Positions 45,819 through 56,400 of a stretch of 64,000 nt of DNA are shown here, piece by piece. The stretch comes from Epichloe hybrida (lineage: Eukaryota > Ascomycota > Sordariomycetes > Hypocreales > Clavicipitaceae). The notes below the pieces were generated by a model. The model worked only from the letters and a program-made list of their open reading frames with translations, was not told the DNA's origin and made no database searches. Location of the stretch: assembly GCA_019022495.1 (NCBI GenBank), contig JAFEKR010000025.1:806001-870000 (forward strand), in the 5' to 3' direction. Position 1 is the first letter of the stretch. Every line of letters begins with the position of its first letter. A program made the translations under genes and the position numbers.

Positions 45819-48338
45819 ATGAGTTCTATGAACTCCCGCCTCAAAGGCTTCGGGTTCGGAAAACGCAAGTCAACCGTCAGCATCCAGACCACCGACGGGG
45901 TCCCTCCTGCCAGTGCCCCTCCCCCAGGCCAAATACCTCAACACCAGATTCCGCACCCAGGACAAACGCCGCCCATCGGCGCATCGTCTTCGCAATCCAG
46001 CCTCGCCATGAATCGTCCTCCCAGTTACACCTCAAACTATCCTCCAGGTCTGCCTGGCGGCCCTGGGGATCGTACCTCTCCTCACCAGGGTAACAACCGC
46101 ACCCCGCCGAGTCAAATCGCTGGAGGCCCGCCTCCCATCAACACTGGTGCACCGGCCGGATATCCTCCACCAAACATGGCTCCCATGGGTCAAGGCCCTC
46201 CTCCCATGGGCGGCCCTGGAGGTCCTCCTCCTCCGGGATTCGGTGGACAGCCAGGATATCCTCCTGGCCCTCCTCTTTCACAGGGAGGTCCCATCGCGCA
46301 ACAATTTCAACGACCTAACCCCGCCGCCGAGGTTGAGGGCGCCAGCAAGAGCAAGGCACAGCTCATTGTTGGTATTGATTTTGTGAGTATAGCTCAAGGA
46401 GCAGAAGGGCCAACGGGTCAACAGGTCCCATACGCCTTATTCGGTTCTCCGCCTTGGTGGCTATACCGCACAAGGCAGTGCGGCGAATGATCAAAGAACT
46501 GCTGCTGACACATGCTGAATCTAGGGTACCACCTTCTCAGGCGTCGCCTTTGCCTTTGCCACAAACAATGAAGCCAAGGAAGATATCATCACAGAATGGC
46601 CAGGAGCTGGGTCATACACCAAGCAGAAGGTGGGGATCAGCTCGTCCCCAGAGATGCATCTCTAAATACCCCGCGGCTAATTGATGTGTGCGCATGGAAC
46701 AGATTCCCACAGTCCTCTACTATGATCAGTATCAAAAGGTCGTAGGTTGGGGTCCCGACATTGCCGATGCGCTGGCGCCCACAGGATATCCGAAGCCGGG
46801 TGTCCAAAAGGTGGAGTGGTTCAAGCTACAGCTGATGTTGAGCGGGAACACGTACATCGATCCCATTAACCTGCCTCCTTTGCCCCCGGGCAAGTCCGAG
46901 ATCGACGTCGCCGCAGACTACCTCTTCAAGCTTCGTCAAGCCATGCGATCCGCTTTGCAAAAGACTCTTGGCGAGGTGTTCAACCGTGAGGAGCGCAACA
47001 TTCGATACTATCTGACCGTGCCTGCTATCTGGAACGATGCCGGCAAAGCCGCCACTCGAGCTGCCGCCATTCAAGCTGGCTTCCTCCGCGATGAGAACGA
47101 CAACCGCCTGACGCTGGTTTCTGAGCCCGAAGCTGCTGCCCTCTTCTGCTCCAAGACTGGGTTGTTGAACCTCAAAGTGCACGATGCCGTCCTGATCGTG
47201 GATTGTGGTGGCGGTACCGTCGATTTGATTGCTTATGAAGTCGAGGTGGAGAATCCATTCACCGTCGCCGAATGTACAGCAGGATCCGGAGACTCGTGTG
47301 GTTCTACAGCACTAAACCGAAACTTCAGCAACATCCTTCGCAACAAGATCAGGAAAATGAAATTGCCCGATGGTTCCAAGACGGCTGGTCGAGTCTACGC
47401 CAAATGCATCATGGACTTTGAGAACAGGATCAAGGCTGACTTCCGAAACAACGGCCAAAAGTGGGCTGTAGATGTGGGTATTGAGGCTGAATTCCCCGAG
47501 GCGAGCATCGAGGAAGGATACATGACTTTCACAAACGAGGAGATTCTGCAGTGTTTCGAGCCAGTCGTCAACCGCATCCTCGAGCTTGTGCGCAACCAAA
47601 TCATTGCCATTCAGGCCCAGAACAGAACGCTGCAGAATATCCTGGTTGTCGGTGGTTTCGGTGCCTCCGAGTACCTGTTCCAGCAGATCAAGTTGCACGT
47701 CCCCCCCCAGTTCCAGTCCAAGGTCGTTCGACCCATGGACTCCGTGGCTGCCATTGTCAAGGGTGCCGTGACTGCCGGTATTACGGAACGCATCATCACT
47801 CACCGAGTGGCTCGTCGTCACTACCTCATGGCTACTCTCCAGCCCTTCAAGGAGGGCTACCACCCCGAAGCATACCGTGTTCCCTCATTGGACGGAAAGG
47901 ATCGCTGCAAATTCACCCGACAAATTTTCGTACAGAAGGGTCAAAAGGTCAAAAATGGAGAGCCCATCAAGGTCTCTTTTTTCCGGCAGGTTGCCCCCGG
48001 CGCCACGCTCATGTACGAAGATGTATTGTATGCTTGTGACGACGACGTTTGTCCCGAATACACAAAGGATCCTCGTAAGTGTCAAGCCCGATAGTCACGG
48101 AGATTTTGGGCGTGAAATAATTGCTGACAGTTTCACAGGCATCAAGGAAGTTGTTACTCTGACCTCCGATCTGTCACGCAAGAACCTCGAGAAGGATTTC
48201 GAGCGCATGGACACACCTCAAGGCACCTTCTACCGCGTCTACTTTGACATTTATCTGACTCTGGATGGCTCCGAATTCAGTGCAGAGCTTGTCTGCCAAG
48301 GAGAAGTCATGGGTAGATGCAGAGCTCGCTTCAGGTAA
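45819..48338 (+). CDS. Hsp70-like ATPase with proline-rich N-terminal extension (HSPA12-like)
   Basis: Exons 45819-46382, 46525-46629, 46703-48074 and 48139-48338 join in frame to 746 residues. Residues 1-180 are Pro/Gly/Gln-rich and disordered after a basic start (NSRLKGFGFGKRKSTVS). The actin/Hsp70-type ATPase follows: phosphate-1 loop VGIDFGTTFSGVAFA across the exon 1/2 junction, a long connecting region with SEPEAAALF, phosphate-2 VDCGGGTVDLIAYEV, and the adenosine motif VVGGFGASEYLFQQI. The C-terminal part lacks an obvious canonical Hsp70 peptide-binding lid, as in divergent HSPA12-type proteins. It may be an ATP-driven regulator rather than a general chaperone. The second intron has an unusual GTGGGG donor but is needed to keep the frame. 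No signal peptide is seen, so it is cytosolic. Confidence 0.87.
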
Positions 48339-49952
48339 ATGTCGCATACGGGCAACTGAAGCAGAAGATTGTGGTGGGTAGCCGGGGCTGTGGCTCGTTT
48401 TCCACTAGAGCGGTGGACTTTTTTTACTCATGTTGAGTCGAGAATAATTAATACCTTGCAAAGTATTCAGCGTGTTATGGAGGATGAGATGCCACCTGGG
48501 AATTGGCGAATTACATTTACCAAAGCAGCTGTCAAAATCGTTGTCCTACAAGTCGGCACAAGTCGGCAAACTGGATGGTAGCAGCGAGGAGGAAGAAGCT
48601 GTCAGGAAGATTACAAAAACGAGATGATGTGAGAGAGGCTCGATCGAGCAGGAGGGGACCAGCATATTCGGAGCCTGACATTCGATCTCACTTGGTACGT
48701 GGGAGGATGGGGGAAAATATGCCTTATGAACATGGGCCATGAATGGGAAGCAATTTTTGATAGACCAAGGACTTCCTTTGCGTTGATATTGATTGTCTTG
48801 GTTTCCTATGATCAGTCTCCTTGACTACTTGATGCTAATCACAGCTGAATGGCAAGTGTGCTCGCAACTGTGCCTTGATTTCATTCCTGGTGATACCAAG
48901 CTGGTGAGCATGCCATTCATCAATATGGTTGGTGGAACGGAAGAGGCGTGAGTGAGAGTGGGGCCAGATGGCGGTAAAGTTGAAAGGCACAACAACTTGA
49001 CGACGTGAGCACATCATGTGCATGATGCAGCAGCCTGTTCCTGGACCCTGTCGCAGCTTCCCAATGAGAGCATGAGAGCCAGTCCCTCCTGCGTCATACT
49101 CTCAATTTGAGATGGGCACGGTGGGCACGGTGGGCACGGTGGGCCCAGTTGGGCGTAATTGACTGGGACATTTGGACATAGCCAGCCCAACAACAAGGCG
49201 CTTGTTCTTCACTCTCCATGTTCACCACGTTCTTTTTTTTTGTTTGTGTATCCTCGAGTTATCCTGCTGGCCAGGCCTTTTCTTGACTGCATCTTTCTTG
49301 CTTTCCGGTACATCTCCTCTACTGCATCCATGCTCCTCAATCCATGTTTAGTCCATACCAAAGTCTCACCTTGAAATCTTAGCTTATTACGGGCTTACAT
49401 TCACAGCGGCGTGGATCCCAGACCCGTGACGCCCGTCGTTCCTCAGATACAAAACGTTGAAGACGTGGTTTACTTGTTCCCCCCTCGATAACCTTGCTGG
49501 GGTCTACATCCCTAGCTGCGTTGCATTTCCGTTTCTGGGATTCGGGGGCAGGGGCTAAATCAGGTTTGCTGCCGCCAACGCAGAAACGTTGTTATCGTGG
49601 CCGGGGGGGAGAAGCACCTAGCTTGCACCTATAAACTCAACCTCACAACCGAACTCCAGCCTCAACACACCGTTTTTCTCATATGCCCACTGTGCTTTTT
49701 TCACGTCAAGCTCATTCTCAAATACAACGTCCAGCCACACACAATGCGATTATAGCTTTTCTCCCTTTTTAGCAGAAAATTGCTGGTCTTGTTCGGTTCT
49801 GCATAAACGATAAGGCGCTTTCACGACATTTGAACCTTGACCTCGACGGCTCAGTACCACTTTTAGCCCCTAGTACAACCAGGACCGAATAGACTGGCCA
49901 TTGGCTGCATCATTTACTTTTTCGCCAAGTCGTACCCGGTTCATCGACTTCC
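48339..49952. other. Intergenic, with promoter of the thaumatin-like gene
   Basis: Has a tandem GGTGGGCAC repeat (49113-49143) and a TATA-like TATAAA at 49630. No gene is supported. Confidence 0.5.
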
Positions 49953-51217
49953 ATGAATCAGCTACTGCTCATTTTCGTTACCTTTGGCTCCCTTGTTCCA
50001 GCGGCCCACCTCGGAAGACAGTCCAACGTCCCAGGCCAATGGCAGGCAGAATTCTTTCGTTATACCAAGCGAAGCTCGCCGGCAAAGCGCGGTCCTCCCG
50101 AAGATTGGGAAGGCAAGGTCCCGCTCGTCATCACCAACAAATGCGACGCGACCATCTGGCCCGGTATTGCCACCCAGTCTGGCACTGGTCCCGGCACGGG
50201 GGGGTTTGAGTTGACGCCGGGCAAGAACAGGACGCTGTGGGTTGCGCCGGACTGGCAGGGTCGAGTTTGGGGTCGAACAAACTGCACAGTCAATGGCGAA
50301 TCTTGTGCCTGCAAGACGGGGGATTGTTTCTCCAAGCTGGACTGCGAATTCAGCGTAAGTAGAACACTGGATCGTGTTTTGTCGGTTGATATGCCCGCGG
50401 CTGACAAGAACTTATGCAATGGCAGGGAGCAACTCCAGCGACACTCGCTGAATTCAACCTTGCCGGTGGTTCCAATGGGATGCAGACCTTCTATGACATT
50501 TCGCTTGTAGACGGGTACAATCTTCCCGTGGGAATCAATTATATCCCCGCAAAGAACACAACGTACATTCCGCCGAACCTGACAAACTGTGCTTGCATCG
50601 CGACGAGTGGTTGGATCTACTCCAAGGCCAAGACGGGCACATTCTACGCCAATGAATCATACCCTGTGCCACTTGAGCCAGAAGAGACGAACAACAGTGT
50701 GGAGAACTGGTGCCCGTGGCCGAATCTCGCCTTTCCTCCCACGAAGCCAGGAGATGGTGTATACCCGTATCCAGACGACAACATTCAGCGACCAGCATTT
50801 TCCCCTTGCAACAGTGCCTGTGCAGCTTCCGGTTCAGACAAGGATTGCTGCGTTGGAAAATACCACGACGCCAAGATTTGCAAGCCATCGGGTTACAGCA
50901 AAGCAGTAAAAGCAGTGTGTCCTGATGCATACAGCTTCGCCTTTGATGACCAACAATCTACCTTTATCATTCCCAAAGGTGGAGGTTGGGAAGTAGTCAT
51001 GTGCCCAACGGGTCGATCGACTAATATTTTGCGACAATTGGGCAAGGAGCTATTTGAGCTGGCAAGCGGTGGCAGGCTGTCAACGCGGTCTATGAAGCAG
51101 CTGCGGAACGTCACCTATATCGAAGCGGACAAGGGCGCAGCCGTATCACTGAAGCCATCTAACGGATTGACAGCTGCTCTGGTAACATCGCTGGTCATTC
51201 TGTTGGTTATGTTGTAA
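49953..51217 (+). CDS. GPI-anchored thaumatin-like protein
   Basis: A secreted surface protein of the thaumatin/osmotin fold (GH152-type). Exons 49953-50354 and 50426-51217 give 397 residues. Signal peptide about 1-18. The thaumatin signature starts LVITNKCDATIWPGI, followed by GFELTPGKNRTLWVAPDWQGRVWGRTNC (described by its key Gly, Trp and Cys positions), a CACKTGDC loop and a DYYDIS-like strand (TFYDISLVDGYNLPV). Many cysteine pairs and N-glycosylation sites lie along the chain. The C terminus ends in a hydrophobic stretch (GLTAALVTSLVILLVML) with no basic residues after it, a GPI-anchor signal. Plant relatives are antifungal or glucan-binding; the fungal role is probably wall glucan binding or remodelling. 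The intron (71 bp) is canonical. Confidence 0.85.
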
Positions 51218-51611
51218 GAAGTGTCCGGGGGGGGGGAGAGAGGAGGATTTATCGTTTGGTCTCGTTGAATCCTTGTTGCGTCGCTGTGTTGGCTGGTCAC
51301 TTGCGAAAGACGCTTGGGAACGGTGGAATGCAAACCTAGAGTTATATACCCCTATTGTTTCTCGTAGTACAACTAGCAGCCCTTGTAGTGGTAAATGGTA
51401 TGATTTCAGTCAGGAATAGTCTAATCTATCTCCTTACTTCTCTCGGAGCAAATGATGTCGCGCCAGGGTTTGTTGTGCTCAGTACGGAAAGCCCATTTCA
51501 ATCATGGTCACGTCTCGGCCGTCGTCCAAAGCAGACGGTAGCCCATCAAATACAAGGAACAAAAATTGAAGAAGATGTATGCCAAAAAGAGCAATCATGA
51601 TGCATGATAAT
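51218..51611. other. Convergent 3' region
   Basis: Between the thaumatin-like and ankyrin genes; a G run at 51226-51236. No gene. Confidence 0.6.
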
Positions 51612-52397
51612 CTATGCCCTCCGTTTCTCCTTTCTCCTCCGCTCCCACTCGGCTCGTTCCTCATCATCGCTCCCGCTAAACTCTGCATCATCGTCGTCGT
51701 CGTCGTCGTCGTCGTCACCCTGCTGCCCGCCACCACCCCCAACATTGGTCCTTGGCGCACTCGCACTCGAGGAAACCACGGTGATGAAATCGCCCGCATT
51801 CTGGTTCGCATACTCGTGCTGCCGAATCAGTTCCCTCAGTTCCGTATTTGCAGGATCGACGAGCTGCAGGGCCGTGAGCCCGCCTTTATTCTTGACGCGC
51901 GGGTTGGACCCTGCCTCGAGCATCATCTCGATGAGGGCGGTTCCAAAGGGTCGTTGGGCGGGGGGCTCGGCGTTGAGCCAGCGGACTGCGGTGTGGAGGG
52001 GGGTGTCGCCTTCTAGGCGGTTGATGGGGTCGCATTCGAATGAGGGTTGATCGAGGAGGAGGTCTATTATTTCGTCTTTTTTTTTTTTTTTTTTAGGGGG
52101 GATTTATTAGTCTTGCTTGTTTGCATGTTGGGGGGGGGGGTGTACGTACAGTTTCCCTGGGAGGCGGCTTCGTGGTAGAGATGGTTTCCCATTATGGTGG
52201 TTGTGTCGTTTAGGAGGCGGGTGATTTCGGCGTCGGGCTTGTTGGCGAGGGTCTCGGATAGGAGGTCGGTGTTGTTGCGGCGGCAGGCTTCGATGAGGAG
52301 TTCCTTTGGGGAGGCGCCCTGGTTTGTTTGGTTTGGTTTGTGTGTGGGGGGAGGGGGGGGTTGGTTTACGTACTTCGTGTTCTTCTTCGGCGGGCAT
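51612..52397 (-). CDS. Ankyrin-repeat protein with acidic C-terminal tail (Yar1-like)
   Basis: Three exons, 52397-52374 (MPAEEEHE), 52318-52150 and 52075-51612, give 218 residues. Two or three ankyrin repeats are visible: ELLIEACRRNNTDLLSETL, GNHLYHEAASQGN, then DTPLHTAVRW and KGGLTALQLVDPANTELREL. The C terminus has a run of ten Asp (from a GTC/GAC trinucleotide repeat) followed by a charged Arg/Glu/Lys end. A small ankyrin protein with an acidic tail resembles yeast Yar1, a chaperone for ribosomal protein Rps3, but this is a resemblance of shape only. Introns of 55 and 74 bp; the second ends in a poly-A run just before its AG. Confidence 0.78.
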
Positions 52398-52872
52398 TGC
52401 GTTTGGAGGGGGATGTAGGTGAGTTGGGGATGGAGGGAGGGAGGGAGGGAGGTTTGGTGATTTGAGGTTGGGATGAATGGCAAAGGAGTGACTTTAGCAC
52501 TGATGTTGGATGTTGGAGGGGTTGCTTTGGAGCTTGCGGCTGCGGCTGCGGCTGCGACTTGTGGCACTTTGCTGGCGGTGGGATGATATGACTGGTGGAC
52601 CCCACCATCTAAATTCATTTATGCAATCCTTGACTTGATGACGCCGGGCTGGGTAGAACTTTTTTTTTCGTTGGTGCTTTCTCGATGAACCTTCACGGCA
52701 CGGCAACAAATCAACAAATCTGGTCTGGTCGCGCACCACGCACGCACGCACGCACGCACGCGCACCTTCATTTCGATTCGAGCGATACGTACGGTAGCAT
52801 TCATTGATAAATATCTCAAGTCTTCTTTCCCGCTGCGCCCCAGGCATCGGGGCATCTTTCCCACACATCACC

Positions 52873-53272
52873 ATGCTTCTTTGTAGGTCATCTTCCATTC
52901 GCATCCCCTTCGAACAATCCCCAGAACTTAACATCCTCTGCCTACAAAGTCTGCCCCCAATGCGCCAACATCCTCACCGTCTCTCTCACAAACCAGCGCA
53001 CCAACCGTCTCGAGTGCCGCACCTGTCCCTTCGAACACACGATTACCGAGCCCGTCTTCTCGCGACGCATCTTTGAGCGCAAAGAAAGGGAAGATGTCTT
53101 CGGTGGTCCCGGCGCGTGGGACAATGCGCAAAAGAGCCGCGTTCAGTGTCCTGCAGATGGGTGCGACGGCGACGAAGCAGCCTTCTATCAGGTGCAGATT
53201 CGGAGTGCGGATGAGCCCATGACGAGCTTCTTCAAGTGCATGACTTGTGGGAATCGGTGGAGAGAGAATTAG
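52873..53272 (+). CDS. RPC11: RNA polymerase III subunit Rpc11 (TFIIS-like zinc-ribbon subunit)
   Basis: A subunit needed for transcript cleavage and termination by Pol III. The coding part of exon 1 is only ten bases (52873-52882, ATGCTTCTTT), then a 67-bp intron, then exon 2 at 52950-53272; 110 residues in all, the usual length. The first zinc ribbon starts CPQCANILTVSL and continues LECRTCPFEHTI. The C-terminal TFIIS-type ribbon has VQCPADGC, the acidic hairpin VQIRSADEPMTSFFKC with the catalytic Asp-Glu, and CMTCGNRWREN. The short first exon is supported because it supplies the conserved MLLFC start. Confidence 0.92.
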
Positions 53273-53541
53273 GATAGAGGGATTGTGGACGATGTGGTCG
53301 GATAGGATGGGATTCAATTTAACGGGAGGGCGTTATAGGGCATTTCGGAGTCGACATCTAGCGATGGTGAAGTCATACCACGTTCTTGAGGCTTGCTCGT
53401 GGGCTTGTTTTTTTTGCCTCGGATCGTGATGTGATATCAATGTGATTTTCCCTTTTCCCTGTCGGTAACCTGGAGCTCGTGGCGGTCGTTGTCCCAGCTC
53501 GATTCCGAGTCGAAACACGAAGTAATACTCAGCGTCGGCTT

Positions 53542-54010
53542 TCATTCCTTGTGCCACTCCACCGCAGCCTTCATCTCATCCTCCACCAGCCTCTGCACCA
53601 GGTCCGGGCTCATGATGTCCTGTCGGAAGCGCTCCTGCTGCAGCAGCTCGAGGTGCTTGAGGGTCGGCCCGGGATACGTCAGGTACTTGAGGTACGGCGG
53701 CTTCGTCCAGTACTGCAGGTAGGCGAGGTAGGCGATGAAGGAGGGTTGGGAGAGGAGCTTTTGTGACGCGAGGTGGTTGAGGTAGTATGGGTTGGCGAGC
53801 GATTGAACAAACTAGGGTTCCGATTAGAATTTTCCCCCTTGCTTTTTTCTCTCTTTCTTTCTAAAATGATGCCAGGCAGCTGGGCAAACGGGCGTAGTTG
53901 CGCGAGAGAATGGGTTCGTAACTGCTTACCTCGAGCTCAATCTCGAAGCGCGAGTAGCCTCCGTACATGGGTTCGCCGTTGGCCAGTGGCAAGGGAGGAG
54001 ATGACTCCAT
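53542..54010 (-). CDS. MED31: Mediator complex subunit 31 (Soh1)
   Basis: Part of the Mediator middle module that links activators to RNA polymerase II. Exon 1 (54010-53930) encodes 27 residues ending RFEIELE. Exon 2 (53811-53542) begins FVQSLANPYYLNHLAS and continues FIAYLAYLQYWTKPPYLKYL and YPGPTLKHLELLQ, the Soh1 signature. The result is 116 residues, normal for the family. The 118-bp intron splits the conserved FEIELE/FVQ block, and its GTAAGC and CTAG ends are good. It shares a 386-bp divergent promoter with the metallophosphoesterase gene. Confidence 0.94.
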
Positions 54011-54396
54011 TGATAAGTCCTGTGGGGTGCTGTGGTGCTGTGGTATCTCCTGGTTCTTGTGGCTATTGATGTATTCGTGGTTTGACCTCGAAAGGGTGAT
54101 GAGTTGGGTTGGCGCAGGGTGGAGGTGGAAGTGGAAGTGGAGGAATGTGGCTGCGATAAAAAACTTTGATTCAACTATGTGTAGCGATCCGACGACCCGT
54201 TTCGAGCCATCGAGGAGCTCATCCAATCCTGCTTGTTACAACTGGACATGAATGTCCCTCGGAGAAGTGCTTTTTTAAATCACATCTCTATTTGCTTGCT
54301 TCTCCAATCCATGGCCGAGTGCACCGTTAGTTACCAAGCTTGAGCTTCACGCTTGCCAACGTCTCCTTGCGCCTTCACAGATACAAAAGCCCACCA
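54011..54396. promoter_or_regulatory. Divergent promoter between Med31 and metallophosphoesterase genes
   Basis: A 386-bp region between two start codons in opposite directions. No specific element is recognised with confidence. Confidence 0.45.
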
Positions 54397-55479
54397 ATGT
54401 CCAACATGTCCAAGATCAAAACACGCATCCTCATCATATCAGACACCCACGGGGCCAGCCCCGTCCTCCCATCGTCCCCTACCGACAACGACTTGGACGA
54501 CGACTTCGCCACAGCAGATTTACGCACCGTCATCACCGGCTACCGCCATCCCCTACCATCAGCGGATGTCGTCCTCCACTGCGGCGATCTCACCAAGCGC
54601 AGCACCCTGTCCGAGTTCAAAGCCACATTCTCCATGCTCCGAGGCCTCCAGGCGCCGTCGAAGCTGGTCATTGCTGGGAACCACGACTCACTGCTCGACC
54701 CGGCATTCGACTTGGACAGCGAGGACGATTCCGAAGCAGACGAGGTTGAGGACCTGGGCAGGCTGATCAAGGACGCCGAGCAGGACGGCGTGCGGTATCT
54801 AACAGAGGGCACGCACGACTTCACGCTGCAGAACGGCGCCGCGCTCAAGGTGTATGCCAGTCCCTATACACCTTCTTACGGGTCATGGGGTTTCCAGTAC
54901 TCCGGGGACCATGAGTTTGCTGTTCCCCGGGGCGTGGACGTCGCCATGACCCATGGGCCGCCCTACGGCATCTTGGACGAGACCGGTGTTGGACAGTGCG
55001 TGGCGGCTGGGCGACAGCCTGAGCACGCAGGGTGCAAGTATCTCTTTGGTGCTGTCGCTCGCGCGAAGCCCCAGATCCATTGCTTCGGGCATATTCATGA
55101 AGCATGGGGCGCGTATCATTGCGCGTGGGCCGCCGACGGAGCGGCTCTAGCCAACACGGCATCTCTGCCTAGGAGAGAGCATGTCGTGGACGGGTCCAAG
55201 TCGAGGGTCGTGCACACAATTGGAGAGCTGAAGCCAATGACGCGGGCAGGTACTTCGATGCCATCGCCCGAGGCCAGGAAGATGCTGTCGGGGCTAAGTC
55301 GGCAACGAGGGGTGAAGTTGGATCTGACCGACGAGCGAACGTTGGTAGAGCCCGGCAAACATACATTATTTCTCAATGCAGCCATTATGGATATCAGATA
55401 CCGCCCTTCACAGCTCCCTTGGATCATCGACATCGACCTACCGCAGGCACAGAGGGACGTTCCGGTGGGGCCAACATGA
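54397..55479 (+). CDS. Calcineurin-like metallophosphoesterase (MPPED-type)
   Basis: A single exon of 360 residues starting at the first ATG. The two-metal active-site motifs are all present and in order: ISDTHG (DxH), HCGDLTKR (GD), AGNHD (GNHD), MTHGPP (the HG motif) and FGHIHEAWG (GHxH). The core is interrupted by an acidic insert (DSEDDSEADEVEDL) between the GNHD motif and the next strand. The family hydrolyses phosphoesters such as cyclic nucleotides; the substrate is unknown. The protein looks cytosolic, with no signal peptide or membrane segment. Confidence 0.9.
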   Translation: MSNMSKIKTRILIISDTHGASPVLPSSPTDNDLDDDFATADLRTVITGYRHPLPSADVVLHCGDLTKRSTLSEFKATFSMLRGLQAPSKLVIAGNHDSLLDPAFDLDSEDDSEADEVEDLGRLIKDAEQDGVRYLTEGTHDFTLQNGAALKVYASPYTPSYGSWGFQYSGDHEFAVPRGVDVAMTHGPPYGILDETGVGQCVAAGRQPEHAGCKYLFGAVARAKPQIHCFGHIHEAWGAYHCAWAADGAALANTASLPRREHVVDGSKSRVVHTIGELKPMTRAGTSMPSPEARKMLSGLSRQRGVKLDLTDERTLVEPGKHTLFLNAAIMDIRYRPSQLPWIIDIDLPQAQRDVPVGPT

Positions 55480-55758
55480 TGACTGGCGGCATGGGGAGGG
55501 AAATCATTATCACGACAAGGGTGAAAACGAAGCGAGTGCGCAGATTTGAAAGGTGAACCGTTCTAGTTTTCTAGATTAACAGGTGCAGAAGCAAATGATC
55601 TACATCCGGGATATTAAGAGAACCAATTCATGCTGTTGGTTCACGTATTCCGTGCTCTTCATTCTATTAATTGATACACGACCCTCTCTTCTTCCTTGTT
55701 GGTTTTTGTTACAGAAAAGGGCATCAAGCAGCGCTACTCTCAGTCAAACAAAACTTGC

Positions 55759-56400
55759 TTACAGAGCAGCGACGGCGGCGAAAAGAGCAATAAAGGCACC
55801 AGCAGCAGGGCCAACAACGGCAGCGCCGTTGGTAGCCGTAGGCTGGCCACTTGTGTGAGTCTGAGAGCCAGTAGAAGTAGGGGGAGAGGTATTGGTGCCA
55901 GTAGCAACTTCAGTGGAAGAGCCGGTGGTGGTGTGGTTGGAGCTGTTGGTAGGGAAAACGCCGGTAGGAACGGTGGTGCCAGTGTTGGTGTTGGTCGTGG
56001 TGGTGGCAACGCTCGTGGTGTTTCCAGAGCCAGGGACAGAGCCACCAGCCGCCTTGCACTGGGCGGCAGAAACGCCCTGGGCCTTGACCAGGTCGGCTGG
56101 ATCGCACTTGTTCTCAGTGACACACTTGGTGACGGGAGTGGCCAGCTTGGCCTGCGTCTCGGGCTTGCAGGCACAGGCGGCGATCTCCTGGGCGCTGCCG
56201 GTGCAGCCAGTCACGGAGAGGGACTTTTCGATGCAGGATTTCTGAGCAGTCGTTAGTGTTCCGAAACAATAAACACCAGCCAATCGTTCTGGAGAAGGGC
56301 CGATTGGGTGAGCTCAACTTACGATGCAGGGAGGCACGCCTTCGAGGTTCTGAGCGGCAGCGAGGCCGGCAACAGCGAGGGTAACGAAAGAGGCCTTCAT
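55759..56400 (-). CDS. GPI-anchored CFEM-domain protein
   Basis: Exons 56400-56323 and 56241-55759 with an 81-bp intron give 186 residues. Signal peptide about 1-16 (ASFVTLAVAGLAAA). The CFEM domain has eight cysteines, from VPPCIKSC through GC, CAC, KC, KC to QC, the diagnostic pattern. It is followed by a Thr/Ser/Gly-rich wall-spanning stretch and a hydrophobic GPI-anchor signal (GPAAGAFIALFAAVAAL). CFEM proteins bind haem, or serve adhesion and host interaction. The position three residues before the Cys-X-Cys, commonly Asp in haem-binding members, appears to be Ile here, so haem binding is uncertain. Confidence 0.92.

Noticed and set aside
55696..56256. Plus-strand Gly-rich open frame opposite the CFEM gene
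   Set aside because: A shadow of the Thr/Ser/Gly-rich coding strand.
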